DNA of 64,000 nucleotides, taken from NCBI RefSeq assembly GCF_022827545.1, contig NZ_CP094669.1:834001-898000 (forward strand), written 5' to 3'. The notes under the pieces were generated by a model. It was not told where the DNA came from and did no database searches. It saw only the letters and a list, made by a program, of their open reading frames with translations. The position numbers and the translations under genes were made by a program. Shown here piece after piece: positions 51,805-59,888 of this stretch (the first letter of the stretch is position 1; every line of letters starts with the position of its first letter). The DNA is from Hymenobacter tibetensis (GTDB lineage: Bacteria > Bacteroidota > Bacteroidia > Cytophagales > Hymenobacteraceae).

Positions 51805-53973
51805 CTAAAAATCAGCGTCCAGCCCTAGCCGTTGCTGCATCTCTACGAGCATAGGAAACTTCTCTTTTAAGTACTCCAGCTTGTCGGAAGAGGTGTAGAG
51901 CTTACGGCCGGAGCTTTGCTGCTCCACCACTTCCACCTGCACGTTGAGGCGTGAGTAACCCGTGCGGCGGCGCAGTTCGCCCAGGAAAGCGGCCCGGAAC
52001 TCGTTGAACTGGTCTTCCTGCACCGGGTTGTCGACGCGCAGGCGAACCACGTGCTGCGCGTCGGCCGAAATTGACCGATTCAGCACGCTGAACTCGCTCA
52101 TGCTGGTTGCTTTCCGCTCTTCGGTCAGCTCACTCCACACGCGTTGGAGCAGGGCGTCGTCGATGGTTGGCAAGCCGGTAACGGGGCCGGTGGGCTCGGT
52201 GTCGACGGGTGCTTTACCGGCCGCCGCTTGCTCGGCGAGCTGCGCCTTCATGGCACTGAGGCTGCCGAGGCCGGGAAGCTTGCTGGTGAGGCCCAGCGGT
52301 TTGCCCATCGGAGGCATACCGGGGCGGGGCGGTAGTGGCGCCGCCGTTACGGGCATCTGGCCCGGCTCGTGGCCCGCTATGCTGGGCTTGCCGATTTCGA
52401 CGTGCGGCACGGTGTCGCGCAACTTGGACGTGGTAGGTACTTCCGTGGCGGCCTCGTCTTCGATGCTGGGCGTATCGTGCAGTTCTTCCACTCCGCTTTC
52501 GATCGGCACAATCGGCTCCGGGTCGGCGGGCGCATGGGCCAGTTGGCTGTCAACGACAACCGGCTGCTTAGGAGCCGCTGGAACCGGGGCGGGCCGAGCC
52601 GAGACGGCAGAGCTGCCGTATGCTGCCGGCGCTTCAGCGGTGCCGTTGGCGGCGGGTTGGCCGTTGGATGGGGCAGGAGCAGTAGGGGCGGGCGGGGTTA
52701 CGCTACTTTTTTTTTTCGCCTCGCCGTTGGCGGCAGAGGCGGCGGGGCCGGCGCTTAAGTCGCGCGCAAACTGCACTGCGCCGTTGAGGTAAGCCAGCTT
52801 CATCAAGGTCAGCTCCACGTGGAGGCGCTGGTTTTTGGCTTGCTTGAACTCCCGGTCGCAGAGGCTGACTAGGTTCAGTGCTGACAGCAAAAACGACAGC
52901 GACGCCGCCTGCGCCTGCTGCACGTAGCGGTTGCGGATGTTGTCGGACACTTCCAGCAGCTGTACCGTCACGGGGTCTTTGCACACCAGCAAACCGCGCA
53001 AATGCTCGGCCGCGCCCACCACAAAGTTGTGCAGGTCGAAGCCGTTCTGCATGATTTCATCGAGCAGCAACAGCGTGGCCGACAGGTTCTCGCTTAGCAA
53101 CGCATCTACCAGCCGGAAATAGTACTCGTAGTCCAGGATGTGCAGGTTCTGCACCACGTCCTTGTACGTCAGGTCGTGGCCCGAGAAGGTCACCATCTGG
53201 TCGAACATACTCAGGGCGTCGCGCAGACCACCGTCCGCTTTCTGGGCCAGCAAGTGCAGCGCATCGTCTTCGGCCTTGATGTGCTCTTGCGTGGCTACGT
53301 GGCGCAGGTGCCCCCGAATATCGTCCACCCGAATACGATTGAAGTCGAAGATCTGGCAGCGAGAGAGAATGGTGGGGATAATCTTATGCCGCTCGGTGGT
53401 AGCCAGAATGAAAATGGCGTAGCTCGGCGGCTCTTCCAGCGTTTTAAGGAAGGCGTTGAAAGCCGCATTCGAGAGCATGTGCACCTCGTCGATGATGTAC
53501 ACCTTGAAGCGGCCCTGCTGCGGCGCATAGCGCACCTGCTCCACCAAGCTGCGGATGTCCTCCACCGAGTTGTTGGAAGCGGCATCCAGCTCGTGCACGT
53601 TGAAGGAGGCGTTTTCCTGAAAGGCGCGGCACGACGAGCATTTGCCGCAGGCTTCCAGCTCGAACGGCGCAGCATCGGGGTTCGGGGCTGCCAGCAGCGC
53701 GTCGGGCACGATGTCGGGCTGGGCGGCAATCAGCTCGGAAACCGTGCGGCCTTTGCGCACGTGCTCTTCTACAAACTCGCAGTTGATAGTTTTGGCCAGA
53801 ATCCGGGCGCAGGTGGTTTTACCTACTCCCCGTGGGCCGCAAAACAGAAACGCCTGGGCCAGATGCTGGCTGGAAATGGCGTTTTGCAGCGTGGTGGTGA
53901 CGTGCTGTTGTCCAACCACACTGCGAAACGTGGCGGGACGGTATTTACGGGCCGAAACAACGAAATTTTCCAT
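51805..53973 (-). CDS. dnaX: DNA polymerase III subunits gamma/tau
   Basis: The clamp-loader ATPase. The 722-residue tau form shows MENFVVSARKYRPATF, Walker A GPRGVGKT (46-53), zinc Cys at 65, 109, 112 and 115 with a bacteroidete-type insert between the first and second, Walker B VYIIDEVHMLS and sensor LATTERHKI. A Pro/Ala-rich linker (about 420-600) and a C-terminal tau domain follow. At codons 420-423 lies a run of ten A, where a slip in either direction meets a stop at once; a gamma form of about 423 residues is predicted. ATG 53973 chosen over 54021. Confidence 0.96.
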   Translation of the reverse strand: MENFVVSARKYRPATFRSVVGQQHVTTTLQNAISSQHLAQAFLFCGPRGVGKTTCARILAKTINCEFVEEHVRKGRTVSELIAAQPDIVPDALLAAPNPDAAPFELEACGKCSSCRAFQENASFNVHELDAASNNSVEDIRSLVEQVRYAPQQGRFKVYIIDEVHMLSNAAFNAFLKTLEEPPSYAIFILATTERHKIIPTILSRCQIFDFNRIRVDDIRGHLRHVATQEHIKAEDDALHLLAQKADGGLRDALSMFDQMVTFSGHDLTYKDVVQNLHILDYEYYFRLVDALLSENLSATLLLLDEIMQNGFDLHNFVVGAAEHLRGLLVCKDPVTVQLLEVSDNIRNRYVQQAQAASLSFLLSALNLVSLCDREFKQAKNQRLHVELTLMKLAYLNGAVQFARDLSAGPAASAANGEAKKKSSVTPPAPTAPAPSNGQPAANGTAEAPAAYGSSAVSARPAPVPAAPKQPVVVDSQLAHAPADPEPIVPIESGVEELHDTPSIEDEAATEVPTTSKLRDTVPHVEIGKPSIAGHEPGQMPVTAAPLPPRPGMPPMGKPLGLTSKLPGLGSLSAMKAQLAEQAAAGKAPVDTEPTGPVTGLPTIDDALLQRVWSELTEERKATSMSEFSVLNRSISADAQHVVRLRVDNPVQEDQFNEFRAAFLGELRRRTGYSRLNVQVEVVEQQSSGRKLYTSSDKLEYLKEKFPMLVEMQQRLGLDADF
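52707..52716 (-). promoter_or_regulatory. dnaX: Slippery A10 run in dnaX, predicted frameshift site
   Basis: The coding strand reads GCG AAA AAA AAA AGT AGC GTA A. A -1 shift (or one extra A in the mRNA) gives AAG then TAG; a +1 shift (or one lost A) gives GTA GCG TAA. Both end within three codons. The site lies after codon 419, near where E. coli makes its gamma subunit (431 residues). No strong downstream hairpin is evident, which favours polymerase slippage, as in Thermus, over a classical stimulated ribosomal shift. Confidence 0.75.
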
Positions 53974-53984
53974 ACGACTAGCCA

Positions 53985-53992
53985 CAAAGATA
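53985..53992 (-). promoter_or_regulatory. Promoter -7 box of dnaX
   Basis: TATCTTTG on the minus strand (53992-53985) lies 11 bases before ATG 53973; the expected TTG element is only poorly matched. The mRNA leader would be very short. Confidence 0.45.
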
Positions 53993-54277
53993 CCTTGAAA
54001 AGCCGGGGTTTGGAAGGCCAACGGCAGCAGTTTCCAGTCTTCGAAACCGAGCTAGCCGGTGCCATACAGCGCCAGTTATGCCGAGAAGCGCCTGCGGCTA
54101 TGGGGCCTGCGTTGGTGGCAGTAGTAACGGTTTATTTTTCAATGTCCCGTGCTTTTGGTTGCCTGAAAGGAACGTAATACAACGGTTTGTCTATATCTTG
54201 GTAATACTGACCTTGCTGATAATCAGTGGCAAGGATGGCGCAGCAGGATGTAGCCTGTTCGCCTTGGGTTCTGTGCT
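53993..54277. other. Divergent intergenic region, dnaX to hybrid regulator
   Basis: About 285 bases. It must hold the hybrid regulator promoter; TATATCTTGG near 54192 is a weak -7 candidate. No RNA or hairpin of note. Confidence 0.35.
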
Positions 54278-57200
54278 ATGTTCCACCGTTGTGCTCTTTT
54301 GTTGTGCTGTCTGCTGGTCAGGCTTCTGCTAAACGTGCGGCCAGCTGACGCCCAAACCCTGGCCTCGCGCGACTATACCATCACCGACGGCCTGCCCCAA
54401 ACGGTGGTGTATGCCATCTGCCAGGATCAGCAGGGGCGGTTGTGGGCAGGTACGCAGGGCGGGGTGTGCTCGTTTGATGGCCAGCAGTTCCGGACCATTG
54501 ATGTGCGCCAAGGCCTGTCCGACAACCACGTAACGGCCGTAGCCGCCGCTCCCGATGGCACGCTCTGGCTCGGCCACGAATACGGCGGCATATCCAGTTT
54601 GCGGGATGGGCAACTGCGGCGGTGCCGGCCACGGGGACTCGGAGCGTTAGGGTACGTACAGCAGGTGTATCCGGCGGGCGGGAGCACCGTGTGGGTAGCC
54701 ACGGCCGGCCAAGGGCTACTGCGCCTCGACTGCCGAACCACCGATACTCTCGTAACGCGCTTCACTAAGGCCACTGGGTTGCCTTCCGACTCGGTAAGTT
54801 ACGTGGGTGCGGGGCCGGCGGGGTACGTGTGGGTGGGTACTACCAAAGGGCTGGTGGTCCTCCAGCCGCAAGGCCAAAATCACGTAGTGGAAGCTGCTAC
54901 CATGAAGCTGCCACTTGAGCTACGGCAAGCAAGTATCAACAGCCTGTTTCGGGTGAGCGACACATTGTTGTGGTGTGCCACCCGCACCGGCTTGCTGCGA
55001 GTAAGTGGCCGCGCGGGCCAGCCCTGGCGCATACAACGCTTCGGCACAGACGAGGGGCTGTGCGCCAACCAGGTGCTACGGGTGGTGCAGGATCGGCGGG
55101 GCCGGGTGTGGGTAGCCACGGCCGGGGGGCTGAGCCGCGCCGTACCCGGTGGCCGGTTTACGTGTTTCGGGGGGCGCAACAGCCTCATCAGCGACCAAGC
55201 CCACGACCTCCTGGAAGACCAGGAAGGAAACATGTGGATCGTGCACGACAACGGCCTGACCCAACATCTGGCCGATGAGCGGTTCACGCAATACACCCCG
55301 CAAGATGGCCTGCCCGACAACCAAGTGCTGGCTATCGAGGCAGTAAGTCCCACGGAGTATTGGGTGGGTACCCGCTTGGGAATTGTGCGGTTTCGGCCGG
55401 GCGCTACGGCGGGGCCCTTGTTTGAGCGGGTACCGTTGCGCCCGGGCGCACTGGGGCAATACGTGCGATGCTTGTTCCGGGACCGAACTGGTGCGGTGTG
55501 GCTTGGTACGCGTGGGGGAGGTGCTGCCCGCTACAACCCAGTTGCCAAGCAGTGGACGTATTTCGACCACGTGCTCGGCCTGGCGGGACAGCTCGTGGTA
55601 AGTATTGCCGAGGACGCCCGCGGCCGGGTGTGGCTGGCCACCCGCGAAGCCGGCGTCACCGTGTTCGACCCGGCAACCAACCAGTTCCGCACGTTTGATG
55701 CCCAGCACGGCGGACTAGGCACCTCTAGCTTGTGGAAGGTGTTTCGGGATAGGCGCGGCACGCTCTGGCTCGGTACCGACGATATTGGGCTAGTACGGGT
55801 GGACACTCGCCAGGATGTATTTCAGCGCGTGGCGGGGCAGCCCAAGCAGCTCAGTATTGGCTCGATTTGCGAAGACCTACGCGGTAATCTGTGGCTAGGC
55901 AGCATTGGGAGTGGGCTCTTGCGGTACGATGGGCGCACCATGCACGGGTACGGTTTGGAAGCGGGGTTGCAATCCAACAACCCGTATTTCGTGCAGTGCG
56001 ACAGCACCGGCCAGGTGTGGCTTGGTACCAACCTCGGGCTCGACTGTTTCAATCCGCGGACGGGGCGGGCGGTGAGCTACGGCTTGCTTGAAGGCTTCTC
56101 GGGTCAGGAAACCAACCAGAATGCCGTAGTGCTGGCCCGCGGCAATCAGCTATGGGTAGGCACCATCAACGGGCTGATGCACTACGACCCGGCTGGTATC
56201 CAACTCAACCGTCGTGCTCCGGGCATTAGCTTGACCGAGCTGCGCATTTTCCTGAAGGATACCCCTGCCCGCTCGGGTCTTGTGCTGCCGCACCACCTCA
56301 ACCACCTCACCTTCGACTATGTGGGCGTGAGCCTCACCAACCCGGCCAAGGTGCGCTACCGCTACCGGCTGGTTGGCTCCGACACCGACTGGACTGATCC
56401 GCTAACCGCTACATCCGTTACGTACTCCAACCTGCCGCCCGGCCCTTACACGTTCGAGGTGAAAGCCGCCAACAACGACGGCGTATGGAACACCCGGCCC
56501 GCCCGGTTTCACTTCACCATCAAGCCGCCGTGGTGGGGCACGTGGTGGGCGTATCTGCTGTACGCGGGCTTATTTGGAACAGTGATTTTCGGTGTGCGGC
56601 GCGCCACCCAAGAACGGGAGCGGGAGCGGGCCAACCGGCGGCTGGAACGGCAGGCCCTAGAACATTTGCAGGCCCTGGATCGGGTGAAATCCGACTTTTT
56701 TGCCAACATTAGCCATGAGTTTCGTACGCCGCTTACGCTCATCCTCGGCCCGGCCGAACTGCTCGCCGACAATCCGCCGACCGATCCGGCGCTGGTGCGC
56801 AAGCACAGCAGCTTAGTAGTGCGGCACGCCCGCAAGCTGCTGCGCCTCATCAACCAGCTGCTGGATTTGAGTAAGCTGGAAGCTGGTGCTTTGCAGCTCA
56901 ACCTCGTTCCCGGCGACGCGGCCACGTTTGGGGCGCGCTTGCTGGCTTCGTTCACTTCCATGGCAGCTACGCAGGGCGTGGCCTTGCACCTGCGTACGCC
57001 CAACGTGCCGGTGCCGCTTGTCTTCGACCCCGAAAAGCTGGAAGACATCCTAACCAATTTGCTGGCCAACGCTCTTCGTTTCACGCCCGCGGGTGGAGAG
57101 GTTACGTTGGAGGTCCGGGACGAGGCTGCCAGCCCTGCCGCGGCCTTGGGCGCCGTCAGCTTTGTGGTGCGCGACACGGGTTCCGGTATTTCATTGGCGC

Positions 57201-58447
57201 ATCAGGCCCACCTTTTTGACCGATTTTATCAGGCCGCTACCCCTGATGCCACCGGGCGCCACACAGGTACTGGCTTAGGGCTGGCGCTGGTGAAGGAACT
57301 AACCGAGCTGCACGGCGGTACCGTGGCGGTGGCCAGCCAGCCGGAGCAAGGGGCCGTATTTACGGTGACGCTGCCCCGCAGACAGCTGTTGGCAGTGGCG
57401 GAAGCTACGCCAGTTACCGGCAATGCCACGGACGGCTTGCCTGAGGTGGAAGCTCTTGCCACTGACACACTAGCCGGTGCGCCAACGGCTGCTTCAGCTA
57501 GCAACGAAAAGGAGGTGCTGCACTTTGAAAACGAAGCAGTAGCTGCTGCTCCAATGCCTCCACCGAGCGAGAAGGAAATGGATGCGGAAATGGAGGTGGT
57601 GCTTGTTATAGAAGATCATCCTGATGTGCAGCAGTTCATCTGCGAGTCGTTGGCGCCGGCTGGGTACCGGGTGCTGGTGGCCTCGAACGGAACCGCCGGT
57701 GTGGCGCTGGCCCGCGAAACGGTGCCCGATTTAGTGCTTTCGGATGTGATGATGCCGCCTGGTCCTGATGGATACCAAGTGTGCGAGCAGCTTAAAACCG
57801 ACCCTGCCACCTCGCACATTCCGGTGGTGCTGCTCACAGCCCGCGCCGACGCGCGCGACAAGCTCCAAGGCCTCGAAACCGGCGCCGATGCGTACTTGGC
57901 TAAGCCGTTTAACCCACGCGAGCTACGGGCGCAGGTGCGCAATCTGCTGACGTTGCGCCGCCGTCTGCAAAGCCATTTTACCTTAGCCCCCACTTCGCTG
58001 CCCGCGTCAGAGCCCTCCGCTGTGCCAACTGCTACTTCGGTTACCCCCGGTTCCTACAACGTTGCCGTGCCTTCGGCCCTTGTCTCGCCGCTAGAACAGC
58101 ACGCGGCGGCTGTGGCCGCCCTGCCCTCCCTCGACCAAGCCTTTCTGCGCCGGGTGGAGCAGGCCGTGGAAAGCCACCTCGACGACGGCGAATTCAGCGT
58201 GGAAGCCCTGAGTCAGGAAGTGGCTCTAAGCCGGGCGCAGCTGCACCGCAAGCTGAAGGCCCTCACCGGCCAAGCGCCCAGCGACTTTATTCGGACCACC
58301 CGGCTGCTGCGGGCCCACGCCCTGCTGCAAGGCCAAGTGGGCAACGTGGCGGAAGTGGCCTATCAAGTCGGTTTCAACAGCCCCGCGCACTTCAGCACCA
58401 GCTTCAGCAAGCAGTTCGGCTACGCGCCCAGCGAAGTGAATAAGTAG
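54278..58447 (+). CDS. Hybrid two-component system sensor/response regulator (HTCS)
   Basis: A 1389-residue one-protein signalling system. After a signal peptide (about 1-25) comes a sensor of two seven-bladed propellers built from Reg_prop repeats (about 27-680; repeating GLPxxxVxxIxxDxxGxxWxGT), then a Y_Y_Y domain (about 690-750) and a membrane segment (752-775). Next are HisKA with H813 (ISHEFRTP), HATPase (about 915-1045), a receiver domain with phospho-acceptor D1156 (LSDVMMPP) and a C-terminal AraC-type HTH (about 1285-1389). HTCS proteins usually sense oligosaccharides and control nearby glycan-use genes, but no SusCD pair is visible here. Confidence 0.95.
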   Translation: MFHRCALLLCCLLVRLLLNVRPADAQTLASRDYTITDGLPQTVVYAICQDQQGRLWAGTQGGVCSFDGQQFRTIDVRQGLSDNHVTAVAAAPDGTLWLGHEYGGISSLRDGQLRRCRPRGLGALGYVQQVYPAGGSTVWVATAGQGLLRLDCRTTDTLVTRFTKATGLPSDSVSYVGAGPAGYVWVGTTKGLVVLQPQGQNHVVEAATMKLPLELRQASINSLFRVSDTLLWCATRTGLLRVSGRAGQPWRIQRFGTDEGLCANQVLRVVQDRRGRVWVATAGGLSRAVPGGRFTCFGGRNSLISDQAHDLLEDQEGNMWIVHDNGLTQHLADERFTQYTPQDGLPDNQVLAIEAVSPTEYWVGTRLGIVRFRPGATAGPLFERVPLRPGALGQYVRCLFRDRTGAVWLGTRGGGAARYNPVAKQWTYFDHVLGLAGQLVVSIAEDARGRVWLATREAGVTVFDPATNQFRTFDAQHGGLGTSSLWKVFRDRRGTLWLGTDDIGLVRVDTRQDVFQRVAGQPKQLSIGSICEDLRGNLWLGSIGSGLLRYDGRTMHGYGLEAGLQSNNPYFVQCDSTGQVWLGTNLGLDCFNPRTGRAVSYGLLEGFSGQETNQNAVVLARGNQLWVGTINGLMHYDPAGIQLNRRAPGISLTELRIFLKDTPARSGLVLPHHLNHLTFDYVGVSLTNPAKVRYRYRLVGSDTDWTDPLTATSVTYSNLPPGPYTFEVKAANNDGVWNTRPARFHFTIKPPWWGTWWAYLLYAGLFGTVIFGVRRATQERERERANRRLERQALEHLQALDRVKSDFFANISHEFRTPLTLILGPAELLADNPPTDPALVRKHSSLVVRHARKLLRLINQLLDLSKLEAGALQLNLVPGDAATFGARLLASFTSMAATQGVALHLRTPNVPVPLVFDPEKLEDILTNLLANALRFTPAGGEVTLEVRDEAASPAAALGAVSFVVRDTGSGISLAHQAHLFDRFYQAATPDATGRHTGTGLGLALVKELTELHGGTVAVASQPEQGAVFTVTLPRRQLLAVAEATPVTGNATDGLPEVEALATDTLAGAPTAASASNEKEVLHFENEAVAAAPMPPPSEKEMDAEMEVVLVIEDHPDVQQFICESLAPAGYRVLVASNGTAGVALARETVPDLVLSDVMMPPGPDGYQVCEQLKTDPATSHIPVVLLTARADARDKLQGLETGADAYLAKPFNPRELRAQVRNLLTLRRRLQSHFTLAPTSLPASEPSAVPTATSVTPGSYNVAVPSALVSPLEQHAAAVAALPSLDQAFLRRVEQAVESHLDDGEFSVEALSQEVALSRAQLHRKLKALTGQAPSDFIRTTRLLRAHALLQGQVGNVAEVAYQVGFNSPAHFSTSFSKQFGYAPSEVNK

Positions 58448-58503
58448 TGGCGAGACATACCAAGGAGTAGTAAGAAAACTAGCACTTGGTGGCACCTTCC
58501 TTC

Positions 58504-59544
58504 TTATACCAGAGCCCACCGGACGGCGGCGGTGCGGCTATCAACGCCGAGCTTGGAGTAGATGTTTTGCAGGTGGTTTTGGGTGGTGCGCAAGCTGATG
58601 CCGCAGGCCTGGCTGATGGCTTTGTCGGCGAGGCCTTGGCTGAGATGAAAGAGAACCTCGGACTCGCGGGGGGTGAGGCCCAACCGCTGCAATGCCGCCG
58701 CCGACGACACTGCCCGTTCCTCTACTAGCAGCAGTAGCTCATTGGCACTCATGGATACGAGGCGTACCGTTAGTTCGGCGTGGGCGGTACGGTGCACGAA
58801 GTCGGTGGGGGCGGTCAGCAGGGGGGTGTTGCGCCACTGGTGCAGCCACCACAGCAGCGGGCCAGGCAGGAAGGTGCTGGCAAAGGCGTCGAAGTGGGTG
58901 CGGAGTAGCTGCTCGGCCGCCGCATCGCAGGAAAAGATGTTGCCGCTGGGGCTAATGCGCGCAAACCCAATGGTGGTGGGCGTGGGCGTTTGACCGGTGG
59001 CGGGGCGCTGAAGCTCGGCTACCGTGTGAGCATTGCGGATGGCGGCTACGAAGTGCGTTTTCAGCAAGGACATCACCAGCCGGTCGTCTTCACTGAAGTC
59101 GCGGCGGTGACGATTGAGGGCACAGGTTACCAGGCCATTGGTTGGTACATCGAGGCCCATGATGAGCTGGTGAGTGAGCGCCACCGGTCGGTAGAACTCA
59201 TTGAACAGCGCAGTGCGAAAATAATGCGGCATATGGCAGTAGTCGCTGGTCCGCAAAGGCTCGGTGCGGCGCTCCTCTACCAAGGCCGTGAACAGCGGAT
59301 GCTCGTGCATTCTGGCCGCCAGAATAGGAAAAGTAACGGGCGAAAACGTGTCTTCGGGAAACGACCCTAGGTGCCCGATGCCGCCTATGGGGCTGAAGCC
59401 ATCGAAGCAGGCCGTTTCGGCGCTGACCGCCAGCATGGCCGCGTGCGACATGCGGACAAACAACGAATCCAACGATAAGTCGGCGTGCAGCACTTCCACG
59501 GCTGCCAGTAGGCGAGTTGTAGCCTGATATTCTAAGCGGGGCAT
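58504..59544 (-). CDS. LuxR-type transcription regulator with sensory N-terminus
   Basis: A 346-residue protein. The C-terminal ~65 residues form a LuxR HTH (LTPRESEVLFHLSQGLADKAISQACGISLRTTQNHLQNIYSKLGV). The N-terminal part (about 1-180, LLAAVEVLHADLSLDSLFVRMSH...) and the middle (FARISPSGNIFSCDAAAEQLLRTHF) resemble GAF- and PAS-like folds. No receiver domain, so it is not a simple response regulator. ATG 59544 (MPRLEYQATT). Tail-to-tail with the hybrid regulator; divergent from the secreted repeat protein, which it might control. Confidence 0.88.
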   Translation of the reverse strand: MPRLEYQATTRLLAAVEVLHADLSLDSLFVRMSHAAMLAVSAETACFDGFSPIGGIGHLGSFPEDTFSPVTFPILAARMHEHPLFTALVEERRTEPLRTSDYCHMPHYFRTALFNEFYRPVALTHQLIMGLDVPTNGLVTCALNRHRRDFSEDDRLVMSLLKTHFVAAIRNAHTVAELQRPATGQTPTPTTIGFARISPSGNIFSCDAAAEQLLRTHFDAFASTFLPGPLLWWLHQWRNTPLLTAPTDFVHRTAHAELTVRLVSMSANELLLLVEERAVSSAAALQRLGLTPRESEVLFHLSQGLADKAISQACGISLRTTQNHLQNIYSKLGVDSRTAAVRWALV

Positions 59545-59888
59545 AAAACAGTGCGCTGAACAAGACCGGAGATACCTATATAGCGAATAGGTAATAATAC
59601 TCATTTCCGCCGGCTTGTGCCCAGATAGTTTTGAAGCAGATTCAGAAATCAGCGCGGCGGGAGGCGCTGACTACGGAAGCAACTTGTCTTCTTTTCAGAG
59701 AAAAAAATACTGGATTCCGACAAGATGCGACCTGCGCGCAAGCCTTTGCAACCTGCACGAACGTCGCACGCTGGGCCTCGGCTTTCCTTTGCAGAGTAGC
59801 CAGGTGACAGATTTTCAATGCGTTGTTGAGTGAAGCTGCTCAGCGTGTAGTGCCCCTCCTTATACGTTCTTAGTGACCTTATCTTTCT
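59545..59888. other. Divergent intergenic region, LuxR to repeat protein
   Basis: About 340 bases shared by the LuxR gene and the secreted repeat protein. A TTATCTTTC stretch just before ATG 59889 is a possible weak -7 box. No hairpin or RNA gene seen. Confidence 0.4.

Noticed and set aside
53140..54177. 345-codon open frame on the plus strand
   Set aside because: Antisense to dnaX; His/Gln/Arg-rich composition with no motif.
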